Assembly: GCA_004297335.1 (NCBI GenBank) | Contig: SCUD01000152.1 | Location: forward strand, 1 to 32,058 | Direction of reading: 5' to 3' | DNA from: Gammaproteobacteria bacterium | GTDB taxonomy: Bacteria > Pseudomonadota > Gammaproteobacteria > Steroidobacterales > Steroidobacteraceae | Length of the DNA: 32,058 nucleotides | Translations under genes and position numbers: made by a program | Notes under the pieces: generated by a model | The model's database searches: none | What the model saw: the letters and a program-made list of their open reading frames with translations, nothing else | Told to the model about the DNA's origin: nothing | Shown here: one piece after another, positions 14,797-22,191 of the stretch | How the letters are laid out: every line of letters starts with the position of its first letter | Position numbering within the stretch: the stretch's first letter is position 1

Positions 14797-17333
14797 TCGA
14801 GCTCCGGCAGGCCCTGCAGGAACTGCAGCGCGCCGACCGCCTTCAGGAACAGGAACAGGGCCGCGCCGATCAGCAGGTTCTTCATGCCGACGTAGGCGAT
14901 CATGTCGGCCCACGACGCCGGCCGGTAGTTCCGCTGCCACCACGGCCCTTCCTTGACGCGCGGCTTGCAGTTCATCCGCGCGATGGTCTCGTACACGCTC
15001 CAGGCGAGCCACCAGCCGAGGATGATGCCGGGCCCGAGCTTGCCGGCGGCGCCGAGCAGCCAGGTCCAGGTCACGAGGACGGCGAGCGCGATGCTGCCGG
15101 CCTGCACGACCAGCGGGCGCAGGCGGAAGCGGCCGCCCCACGGGATCAGGTGATCGAAGATCTCCGTGGCAAGCCACATCAGCAGGCCGAGGCGCGGTTC
15201 GGCCGGCGCGGGCGTGGGCGGGACAGGCTGCAATGGCACGAGGTACCCATCGCGGCCGATCAGCGTCAGCGGCTGGCCAGCGCGCTCGCGGCGCTTGCGC
15301 TCGAGCGACAGTGGCGGGCAGGCATGCGCGTCGTAGTAGAGCACCGTGCAGTCGAGGCACAGCAGGCACTCGCGCTGGTCGATGCGCCCGGCCTGGTCGA
15401 TCGCGAGCGAGCCACAGCCTTTGGCGCAGGCCGTGCAGGAGCTGCACTCAGCCTTGCGGCGCAGTCCCCACCAGCGGAAGGTCGAGGGCACCGCGAGGCT
15501 GGCGCCCAGCGGGCACAGGTACTTGCAGAACGGCCGCTCGATGATGAGCGCCGCGGCGAACAGCAGCAGCCAGAACGTCACGAAGGGCCAGGAGCGGTTC
15601 CAGACGCCGACCAGGAACGTGGTCTTGAACGGCTCGACTTCCGCCAGCCGTTCAGCCAGTTCGATCGAGTAGAAGGAAACCGCGAGCAACGCTGCGAACA
15701 CCAGGTACTTCAGCCACTTGAGCCGCTCGTGCAGCCACAGCGGCAGCTGGCGCTGGAAGCGCCGCAGCCCGATCCGGCCCACCAGGCTGTGGGCGAGGGC
15801 GGTCAACGCGCCATAGGGGCAGAGCCAGCCACAGAACAGGCCGCGGCCCCAGAAGAACGTGGTCGCGATGATGAACATCCAGAACAGGAAGATGAAGGGA
15901 TCCGTCAGGAACAGCTCCCACTTCCACTCGAACAGAATCGCGTGGAACCAGGTCAGCACCTGGGTGATCGAGGGCTGCGCCAGCAGCCAGAAACCGAAGC
16001 CGACCGCGCTGATCCACATCAGGTGCTTCGGGGCCGACACCCAGCGGTCATCCTTGTGGCTCGCACGGCGGGCGAGTCGCTCGCGGTTGGCATAGAGCAG
16101 CACCGCGACGGCGAGCCACAGCACGAACAGGCTGATCTCGAGCGCACGGGTTCGCCAGATGCGCAGCCACTGCGGCGGTGGCGGCCGGTAATCGGGGCGG
16201 CCGCCGACCAGGTGACGATCCGCGAGCCAGTATTCCTGGTCGAAGCTCACGAAGCTGCGCTGGCCGGTCTGGCGCTCGATTCGGTTGGCGAGGAACACGA
16301 GGCTCCACGGGTACGCGGCGCTGAAGTTCTCGCCGCGGACGATGAAGATGCCGGTCTCGCGGAATGCCGGTGCGCCGTCGGCACGGATGTCATAGAGATT
16401 CAGGTAGTCGGTATCGCGGAAGGTGTAGCTGTCCGATTCCTGCGTGACCTGGATGCGGTCGTAGATGCCGCCGCGCACGAAGCCCGAGCCCTTGAAGGAG
16501 GCCACGCCGTTGGCGGCGATGAAGATCGCCTGCTCCCCAGGCCGCAGTTCGCCCATCAGCCGGCGGTGTCCCTCCAGCCCCAGCACGCTGATGCCGATCT
16601 CCGGCGCGTTCAACAGGCCGAAGTACATTTCGATGTACGGCTGGCCGCCGGTATCAGCTCCGATCTCGGCGCCGGTGACCGCCAGGCGCCGGACACCTCC
16701 GTCCTGCAGCAGCTGTCTCCAACTGCGGGGTGCGTCTGCAGTAGCAAAATCGGCGGGCGGACGCGCGCGCCCCTGCAGGATGCCAACCTGCCGCGCGATC
16801 TGGTAGCCGCTGCGCAGGATCACCTGGTTCTCGGCGATCACCGTGACCGTGGCGCCACTGATCGCGTCGACGCCGATCCGGCCCTGTTCCGGGTGCCCCC
16901 GGCCGATTTCGATGCGGTCACCGACGAAGCGACCGACATACTGCCTGACGAATCGGGTCAGCTCGGCTTCCGGGATGCCAACCAGCAGGATCGGTTCGCT
17001 GTGCCGCAGGATCCGGATGCCGCTGATGATGCCGTCGAGGTCCATGCCGATCAGCGTGACGACCGGCTTGCCAGAGTAGGCTGGGATGTCTACAACATCC
17101 GTGGACAGGAATACATAGCCGACCCGCTCGCGCGCCGTGCCCTCGCCGCGGTAGCCCTCGACGTACGCCGGGTGACCCATGCGATTGGAGAAGCTGTCCG
17201 CCTGCGGCAGAACCTCACGGCAGGGAACTTCAGCGCAGAGATCCGGGTTGCTGGTCAGCCGGACCGACAGCTGCGCCTCGTAGGAACTGGGCTGTGCTGG
17301 CGCGCCCTGTGCTAGCAACAGCCCGGTCCACAC
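14781..17333 (-). CDS. nosR: Membrane flavin-FeS regulator and electron donor NosR
   Basis: An 850-residue protein. The N-terminal periplasmic FMN-binding domain has the flavin attachment motif ISGATVTV (Thr expected to carry FMN). Central membrane segments contain CGWLCPYGALTALAHS and CKYLCPLGASLA, and the cytoplasmic end has two ferredoxin-type clusters (CSSCTACAKGCG, CLLCLDC). NosR passes electrons from the quinol pool towards NosZ and is needed for nos function. The listed start is GTG at 17333, 27 bases after nosZ; only CTG codons offer longer starts before the in-frame stop, and none has a clear Shine-Dalgarno. It lies downstream of nosZ rather than upstream, which is an uncommon order. 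Confidence 0.93.
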   Translation of the reverse strand: MWTGLLLAQGAPAQPSSYEAQLSVRLTSNPDLCAEVPCREVLPQADSFSNRMGHPAYVEGYRGEGTARERVGYVFLSTDVVDIPAYSGKPVVTLIGMDLDGIISGIRILRHSEPILLVGIPEAELTRFVRQYVGRFVGDRIEIGRGHPEQGRIGVDAISGATVTVIAENQVILRSGYQIARQVGILQGRARPPADFATADAPRSWRQLLQDGGVRRLAVTGAEIGADTGGQPYIEMYFGLLNAPEIGISVLGLEGHRRLMGELRPGEQAIFIAANGVASFKGSGFVRGGIYDRIQVTQESDSYTFRDTDYLNLYDIRADGAPAFRETGIFIVRGENFSAAYPWSLVFLANRIERQTGQRSFVSFDQEYWLADRHLVGGRPDYRPPPPQWLRIWRTRALEISLFVLWLAVAVLLYANRERLARRASHKDDRWVSAPKHLMWISAVGFGFWLLAQPSITQVLTWFHAILFEWKWELFLTDPFIFLFWMFIIATTFFWGRGLFCGWLCPYGALTALAHSLVGRIGLRRFQRQLPLWLHERLKWLKYLVFAALLAVSFYSIELAERLAEVEPFKTTFLVGVWNRSWPFVTFWLLLFAAALIIERPFCKYLCPLGASLAVPSTFRWWGLRRKAECSSCTACAKGCGSLAIDQAGRIDQRECLLCLDCTVLYYDAHACPPLSLERKRRERAGQPLTLIGRDGYLVPLQPVPPTPAPAEPRLGLLMWLATEIFDHLIPWGGRFRLRPLVVQAGSIALAVLVTWTWLLGAAGKLGPGIILGWWLAWSVYETIARMNCKPRVKEGPWWQRNYRPASWADMIAYVGMKNLLIGAALFLFLKAVGALQFLQGLPELEWLYR

Positions 17334-17360
17334 CAGCAGGCTGCGGAGGATCCGCAGGAC

Positions 17361-19298
17361 TCAGGCCCGTTCGACGAACAGACGCCCACGCATTTCCAGA
17401 TGCAGGGCGTGGCAGAAGTGCGTGCAGTAATACCAGTACACGCCGGGCAGGTCGGCCGTGAACGTGACCGAGCGCGTCTGCTGCGGATGCACGATGAAGT
17501 TGATGTCGTACTTCGGGATCGCGAGGCCATGGGTCAGGTCCTCGATCTTGTCGAGGTTGGTCAGGATCAGCGTGACCTCATCGCCCTGCCGGACCCGGAT
17601 CTCGGTCAGCCCGAACGATGGAGCAACCGAGGTCAGGTGGACCGTGACGCGACGGCCGTCGCGGACGATCTTCGAGCCGGTCATGTCGGTCGTCGCATCC
17701 GGGAACTCGGCGAGGTCGTAGATCTGCCGGGTCCGGACCTTGTCGCGCCGGACGATGATGAAGTCGTGCGGTTCCGACCAGACCGGGGCCTCGTGCGCGA
17801 GGCGCATCTTCTCGCCGGAGATGTCGATCAGCTGTTCATTCTCCGGGTGCAGCGGCCCGACCGGCAGGTAGCGGTCCTTCGAGAACTTGTTGCCGCTGAC
17901 CAGCCACTTGCCGTCGGCCTCGCGCGTCTCGCTCATCGAGGCATTGGTATGGCCCGGCTGGTAGTGCACATCGACGCGATCCAGGACCACCGTCGCGGTC
18001 TGGTCGCCACCGAAGGCCTTGATCGCAGCCGCGATGTTCCACTTCACGACCTGGCTGTCGAGGAACAGCGTCGTGTAGGCGTTACCGCGGCCGTCGAAGG
18101 CCGTATGCAGCGGGCCGAGCCCGATTTCCGGCTCGGCGACCACCGCATCGCGTGGGTCGGCCAGCTTGCCGCCGAACCAGTCGAGTACGCGGCTGAGTTC
18201 GATCACGGTGACGGTCGGCGAGAGCTTGCCGGCGCAGATGAAGTACAGGCCGTCGGGGCTCGCATTGACGCCGTGCGGGTTCTTCGGCACTGGCACGTAG
18301 CAGGTCAGCGCGGTAGCCGGGTCGGCGCTGGCGGCGCGGGTGCCGTCCACGACCGGCACGTCGGAGCCTTTGATCTTCGTGAACCGACCGTCGCGGACCG
18401 CCTGCTCGATGCGCTCGATGTTGAAGAACACGCAGGCGTCGCGCTCGGCAGACATCATCTGCGCGAAAACCGTGCCGCCCTCGGTGTTGTACTGGTTGGA
18501 GGCCGCCAGCTTGCCATCGAAGGAAGTCGCGACGAGGTCCATGTTGCCGTCGACCCGGCACTGCCAGCGGACGCGCATGGTCTCCGAGTCCACGCAGGTG
18601 AACAGCGCGTAGTAGGCGCTGGCATCCTCCATGTTGCTGCCGTCGTTGGGCTGCGGAATGTGGAATTCGGAGCCGCAGAAGACGCGGCTGGTGCGGTTCA
18701 GGGCCGGATCGACCGGATCGCGCTTGTCCGGGAACACGCCATGGAATCCCTGCACGTTCGGCAGTTCGGTGATGGCGTCGCACTCCATCGTGTCGCCGCG
18801 GATGCGGGCCAGGCGCGAGTGGATCTTGTCGTTGACCCAGAAGTACTTGCCGTCGTAGGTGCCATCGCTGTACGAGCCGTGCACATGATGCGTATCGCCG
18901 GTCGTGTAGCGGACCCGGCCATCCGGCCTCGTCCCCAGGATCTGCTTCGATTCGTTGGTCTGTCCCCAGCCGCTCATCGGATCGGGATTGAAGACCGGTA
19001 TGCGCTTGATCTCGCGACCGGATGGGACGCCGACGATGCGTACTTCCCCGGAGTGCCCACCGCTGTACATGCCGTAGTACTCATCGAGCTGGCCGGGCGC
19101 TACCTCGTGGGACAGCTGTTCGGCGGCTGCGCCGGCGGTCTCGGCGGTCTCCTTGCCGCAGGCGACAAGTCCGGCCGACAGGCCCGCCCCGGACAAGCCG
19201 ACCAGGGTTGCGGTCCCCAGGAATCTGCGGCGGTCGGGCTGCGCCGGCTCCGTACCATTGCCGGTCGGGCCCGGGATGTTGCTCGGCTGTGTGGTCAT
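17361..19298 (-). CDS. nosZ: Nitrous oxide reductase NosZ (Tat-exported)
   Basis: A 645-residue enzyme that reduces N2O to N2 in the periplasm. The ATG at 19298 follows GGGGAGA at seven bases; an ATG six codons earlier lacks this. A Tat signal (DRRRFLGTATLVGLSGAG) marks a clade I type. The beta-propeller histidines for CuZ are visible in DTHHVHGSYSDG, GFHGVFPD, EFHIPQPND, NPHGVNASPDG, GPLHTAFDG and EPHDFI. The CuA domain ends in CTHFCHALHLEM, giving Cys625, Cys629, His633 and Met636. The residue between the two cysteines that is usually Trp (CxWxC) is His627 here; in known structures it binds CuA through its backbone carbonyl. Head gene of the nos operon. Confidence 0.96.
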   Translation of the reverse strand: MTTQPSNIPGPTGNGTEPAQPDRRRFLGTATLVGLSGAGLSAGLVACGKETAETAGAAAEQLSHEVAPGQLDEYYGMYSGGHSGEVRIVGVPSGREIKRIPVFNPDPMSGWGQTNESKQILGTRPDGRVRYTTGDTHHVHGSYSDGTYDGKYFWVNDKIHSRLARIRGDTMECDAITELPNVQGFHGVFPDKRDPVDPALNRTSRVFCGSEFHIPQPNDGSNMEDASAYYALFTCVDSETMRVRWQCRVDGNMDLVATSFDGKLAASNQYNTEGGTVFAQMMSAERDACVFFNIERIEQAVRDGRFTKIKGSDVPVVDGTRAASADPATALTCYVPVPKNPHGVNASPDGLYFICAGKLSPTVTVIELSRVLDWFGGKLADPRDAVVAEPEIGLGPLHTAFDGRGNAYTTLFLDSQVVKWNIAAAIKAFGGDQTATVVLDRVDVHYQPGHTNASMSETREADGKWLVSGNKFSKDRYLPVGPLHPENEQLIDISGEKMRLAHEAPVWSEPHDFIIVRRDKVRTRQIYDLAEFPDATTDMTGSKIVRDGRRVTVHLTSVAPSFGLTEIRVRQGDEVTLILTNLDKIEDLTHGLAIPKYDINFIVHPQQTRSVTFTADLPGVYWYYCTHFCHALHLEMRGRLFVERA

Positions 19299-19423
19299 GG
19301 CTGAATCTCCCCTCATGTGTCGCCAGAAGACGGAGTTCTACTTCATGATGCTGCAAGGTCTGGAACGACGCCGATCATCATACGACTGCGGCCACAGGGC
19401 GACAAACCGGGGGAAACCGCGAC

Positions 19424-20437
19424 ATGGATAACGGCCGGCGAAGGATGGTTGCATGGCCTGCCGCCACGCTGCTGGCCGTGGCGCTGCTGGCCGTGGCTGG
19501 TTGCCGACCGGCGGTGCCCGCGAAGCGGCAGGACGCGCGCCCGTTGATGGGAACGATGGTGACCATGACCGTCGAGGGGCCCGACGCCAGCCGGCTGGGA
19601 CCGGCGATGGAGGCGGCGTACCGCGAGATGGCGCGGTTGTCCGACATGATGAGCCACTACGACCCGAACAGTGTCGTCAGCTCCATCAATGCCGCGGCCG
19701 GGCTGCGGCCGGTGGCGGCGCCGCCGGAGCTGCTGCAGGTGCTGCGGATGGCCCGCGTCGTATCGGTGGCGACCGGCGGCGCGTTCGATGTCACGGTCGG
19801 CTCGCTGCGGGGCTGGCGCTTCGGTACGGAATCCGCGCCGGTGCCGGCAGCAGTGGAGACGCAGGCACAGCGCGCGCTGGTGGACTACCGGCAGGTGATC
19901 CTGGACGATGCCGCCGGCACGGTATTCCTGGCGCGCGCTGGAATGCGTCTGGATCTCGGTGGGATCGCCAAGCTCTACATTCTCGAGGCCGGCATGCGGA
20001 CGCTGCGCCGGCACGGCATCGACAGCGCGATGATCAACGGGGGCGGCGACGTGCTGGTAGCCGGCACCGGACGGGTCGAACCATGGCTGGTCGGCGTGCG
20101 CGATCCGCGCGCGCCCGACCGGCTGCTCGGGGTGGTCGCGATCCGCGACGGCATCGTGGCCTCGTCCGGTGATTACGAGCGCTTCTTCGAGCACGAGGGC
20201 CGACGCTACCACCATATCCTTGATCCGCGCACCGGCCTCCCCGCGGAAGGGCCGCACGGCGTGACGCTGGTGGCCGACGGCCTGGAGACGCTGAACGGGC
20301 TCGGCGCGGCGATCATGGTGCTGGGCGCCGACCGGGGTCGCGAGCTGATCGGGGGTACCCCGGACCTCGAGGGCCTGATCGTCGATCGCGACGGCAGCGT
20401 GTGGATGTCGCCGGGGTTCCGTCAGCTGTTGCACTGA
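19424..20437 (+). CDS. apbE: FAD:protein FMN transferase (ApbE/NosX-like) lipoprotein
   Basis: A 337-residue protein with a lipoprotein signal (LLAVALLAVAGC, lipid Cys27). ApbE features are MGTMVTMTVEG near the start, DLGGIAKLYILEAGM, INGGGDVLVAG and HHILDPRTGLP. ApbE transfers FMN from FAD to a Thr of target proteins; in denitrifiers the NosX version flavinylates NosR. It is divergent from nosZ with 125 bases between the two start codons, a suitable shared regulatory region. I found no convincing FNR-type site there. No gene follows it directly except the IS1111 element. Confidence 0.9.
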   Translation: MDNGRRRMVAWPAATLLAVALLAVAGCRPAVPAKRQDARPLMGTMVTMTVEGPDASRLGPAMEAAYREMARLSDMMSHYDPNSVVSSINAAAGLRPVAAPPELLQVLRMARVVSVATGGAFDVTVGSLRGWRFGTESAPVPAAVETQAQRALVDYRQVILDDAAGTVFLARAGMRLDLGGIAKLYILEAGMRTLRRHGIDSAMINGGGDVLVAGTGRVEPWLVGVRDPRAPDRLLGVVAIRDGIVASSGDYERFFEHEGRRYHHILDPRTGLPAEGPHGVTLVADGLETLNGLGAAIMVLGADRGRELIGGTPDLEGLIVDRDGSVWMSPGFRQLLH

Positions 20438-20458
20438 TCTGCGCGGCGCGGTCGAGGC

Positions 20459-20482
20459 CGCCGGGGTCCCGCTCGCAAACTC
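20459..20482. repeat. Left arm of 24-bp inverted repeat around the IS element
   Basis: CGCCGGGGTCCCGCTCGC followed by AAACTC is the exact reverse complement of 21938-21961. The two arms are separated only by the IS1111-type element, so before insertion they would have formed one hairpin. Confidence 0.88.
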
Positions 20483-20492
20483 CGATGATGGG

Positions 20493-20506
20493 ATGGACTC
20501 CCCCCG
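20493..20506 (+). repeat. Left subterminal inverted repeat of the IS1111 element
   Basis: ATGGACTCCCCCCG, an exact inverted match to 21911-21924. The remnant copy has ATAGACTCCCTCCG at its left end, 12 of 14 identical. Confidence 0.9.
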
Positions 20507-20577
20507 GTTTACGGCATCATCGTGCCAGCTGGGCTCATGTGGTGTGAGTGCCAGCGCCAACCGGAAGGAGTCCTGAG

Positions 20578-21669
20578 ATGAATACTACGACTGCAGCGCC
20601 CGTTGTGGGAGTGGACCTGGCCAAGAACGTATTCGAGCTGGCCGTCGCCGATGAGAACTGGCGGATCGTGCAGCGACATCGGCTGTCCCGCCGGCAGTTC
20701 GAGCGCTGGTTTGTCAACCGGCAGGTGGGGCTGGTGGTGATGGAAGCCTGCGGTTCGGCGCATCACTGGGGTCGCTGGCTGAGGAGCCTGGGGATTGAGG
20801 TGAAGTTGCTGCCGGCGCGCTATGTGCGCGCCTATGTCCGCCGCAACAAGACCGACGCGGCCGATGCGGCCGCATTGCTGGAGGCGGCGCGTTGCGGCGA
20901 GATCGAGCCGGTGCCGCTCAAGTCGGTCGAGCAGCAGGGCCTGCAGGCGCTGCATCGCATCCGTTCGCGGTGGGTGGCGACGCGCACGGCGCGGATCAAC
21001 GCGCTGCGCGGCTTCTGCCGGGAGTTCGGGATTGCGATCGTGCCGGGCAGCCGGGCCGGGGTCGGGCAGATCGCGCGGCTGCTGGCCGAGCCGGACCCGG
21101 CGATCCCGCTGGTGCTGCGCGGCACGATGGCGCAGCTGCTCGAGGAGATCCGCGCGCTCGAGGCGCGCATCGGCGGGCTGGAGCAGCAGCTGACCGACGT
21201 GGCTCGGCAGTCCCCGGCCTGTGCCACGCTGCTGACGATCCCCGGGGTCGGCCTGTTGACCGCGACCGCGCTGGTGGCCGCCACCGGTGGCGGCATCAGC
21301 CACTTCCGGGATGCCCGCCACTTTGCCTCCTGGTTCGGCCTGACGCCGCGAGAGCATTCCTCCGGCGACACCCGGCGTCTGGGCCGGATCTCGAAGCGCG
21401 GCGATCGATACCTGCGGACGCTGCTGACCCACGGTGCCCGCTCGGTCTTGCGCGCCGCCACGGCGGCCAGCCGGGCCGGCCGGCCGGTCGACCCCTTGCG
21501 CCAGTGGGCTCTCGCCATCCAGGCCCGCGCCAACCACAACAAGGCGACCTGCGCACTGGCCAACAAGCTGGCGCGCATCTGCTTTGCCACGCTGCGTGAC
21601 CAGGAGCCGTTCGGTGTGGCCCGCCTGCGCAGCAAACTGCAGCGCACCAGCTACGCGCTGTCGGCCTGA
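20578..21669 (+). CDS. IS110/IS1111-family DEDD transposase
   Basis: A 363-residue transposase. The ATG at 20578 follows GGAAGGAG; an earlier in-frame ATG lacks a site. The N-terminal DEDD domain shows VGVDLAKNVFELAV and TDAADAAALLEAAR; the C-terminal Transposase_20 domain has IPGVGLLTATALVAATGGG and the catalytic-serine-type region SGDTRRLGRISKRGDRYLR. It is intact, with no frame damage, unlike the remnant at 8459-8818. IS110-type transposases are guided to their target by an element-encoded bridge RNA. Confidence 0.93.
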   Translation: MNTTTAAPVVGVDLAKNVFELAVADENWRIVQRHRLSRRQFERWFVNRQVGLVVMEACGSAHHWGRWLRSLGIEVKLLPARYVRAYVRRNKTDAADAAALLEAARCGEIEPVPLKSVEQQGLQALHRIRSRWVATRTARINALRGFCREFGIAIVPGSRAGVGQIARLLAEPDPAIPLVLRGTMAQLLEEIRALEARIGGLEQQLTDVARQSPACATLLTIPGVGLLTATALVAATGGGISHFRDARHFASWFGLTPREHSSGDTRRLGRISKRGDRYLRTLLTHGARSVLRAATAASRAGRPVDPLRQWALAIQARANHNKATCALANKLARICFATLRDQEPFGVARLRSKLQRTSYALSA

Positions 21670-21937
21670 GACCAGACCCACCCACGCTTGCACGGGAGAG
21701 TGATCGCCCATCATGGCCAACCGGGTTCACCCCACACCGCGTGACGCCGATAAGTTCGTTGGCAGGCCATCTGCCGTTCACGACGATTGGCGCCGCGGTG
21801 CCGCAGATTCCATGTCGGCACGGGCGGCTTCAGCGCCCACTCCAGATGCCGGATATACGACTGCAGGCGATACCCGCACGGCCATTCCTGTCGATCAAAT
21901 CTCCCACTTGCGGGGGGAGTCCATATACAGAACTTAC
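21670..21937 (+). ncRNA. Candidate bridge-RNA region of the IS1111 element
   Basis: A 268-base non-coding right end lies between the transposase stop and the right edge. In the IS1111 subgroup the bridge RNA that pairs with target and donor is reported to come from the right non-coding end, whereas the left leader here is only 93 bases. The location is therefore inferred from family rules; I did not fold it, and the loop sequences are not assigned. Confidence 0.4.
21911..21924 (-). repeat. Right subterminal inverted repeat of the IS1111 element
   Basis: CGGGGGGAGTCCAT, an exact inverted match to 20493-20506. It shows that the element extends about 250 bases past the transposase stop. Confidence 0.9.
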
Positions 21938-21961
21938 GAGTTTGCGAGCGGGACCCCGGCG
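21938..21961. repeat. Right arm of 24-bp inverted repeat around the IS element
   Basis: GAGTTTGCGAGCGGGACC followed by CCGGCG, the exact inverse of 20459-20482. Confidence 0.88.
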
Positions 21962-22007
21962 ACCCCGCCAGCGCCGTTTGACGCCGTGGCTTTGGCTGCG
22001 GCAACGC

Positions 22008-22097
22008 GGCTGGACCGGGGTGGCGGGAGCGTCGCGAGCGAGCGCGTCAGTTCCGGCGGCGCGAGCGAGTGATCGGTCCCGCCACCCCGGTCCAGCC
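22008..22097. repeat. Large hairpin with 21-bp perfect arms
   Basis: Arms 22008-22028 (GGCTGGACCGGGGTGGCGGG then A) and 22077-22097 pair perfectly over a 48-base loop. The loop holds a direct repeat (CGCGAGCGAG twice). There is no T-run, so it is not a classical terminator. It lies just before the promoter of the PLP-enzyme gene and near the other palindrome that took the IS element, so this spot is rich in foldback DNA. Confidence 0.75.
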
Positions 22098-22108
22098 CGC
22101 CGCCCTTC

Positions 22109-22138
22109 TTGAAATGCAATCGCCACTAACTATATACT
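22109..22138 (+). promoter_or_regulatory. Sigma-70-type promoter of the PLP-lyase gene
   Basis: TTGAAA at 22109-22114 and TATACT at 22133-22138 are 18 bases apart, a good match to the -35 and -10 consensus, 54 bases before the start codon. The AT-rich -10 region stands out in this GC-rich DNA. Confidence 0.7.
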
Positions 22139-22148
22139 TATAGGCGAT
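22119..22148. promoter_or_regulatory. 30-bp palindromic operator over the -10 box
   Basis: Left half ATCGCCACTAACTAT and right half (reverse strand) ATCGCCTATAAGTAT agree at 12 of 15 positions. It covers the -10 box, a placement that would block transcription when bound. The TetR gene in the same unit (23468) is the natural candidate for its ligand-responsive repressor; this is inferred from position. Confidence 0.6.
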
Positions 22149-22191
22149 ACAACATCTCTACAAGTTCCGAAACACCGTGAGGGGGTTGCCA

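Larger units (their letters stand above)
20483..21937 (+). mobile_element. Intact IS1111-group (IS110 family) insertion sequence
   Basis: About 1455 bases, taken as everything between the two 24-bp arms; exact ends are within a few bases. It has a 93-base left leader, one full transposase gene and a 268-base right non-coding region. Subterminal 14-bp perfect inverted repeats lie at 20493-20506 (ATGGACTCCCCCCG) and 21911-21924 (CGGGGGGAGTCCAT), set back roughly 10 and 13 bases from the ends. Subterminal inverted repeats and a DEDD transposase define the IS1111 subgroup. No target duplication is expected in this family. Confidence 0.88.

Noticed and set aside
19299-19423. FNR/DNR-type site between nosZ and apbE
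   Set aside because: Expected from biology, but I found no TTGAT-N4-ATCAA-like sequence with acceptable match in this gap.
21707-21714. CCCATCAT as the right inverted repeat of the IS1111 element
   Set aside because: It matches ATGATGGG at the left end over only eight bases; the 14-base perfect match at 21911-21924 lies at a more suitable distance from the palindrome arm.
22008-22097. Rho-independent terminator for the IS element
   Set aside because: The loop is 48 bases and no T-run follows either arm.
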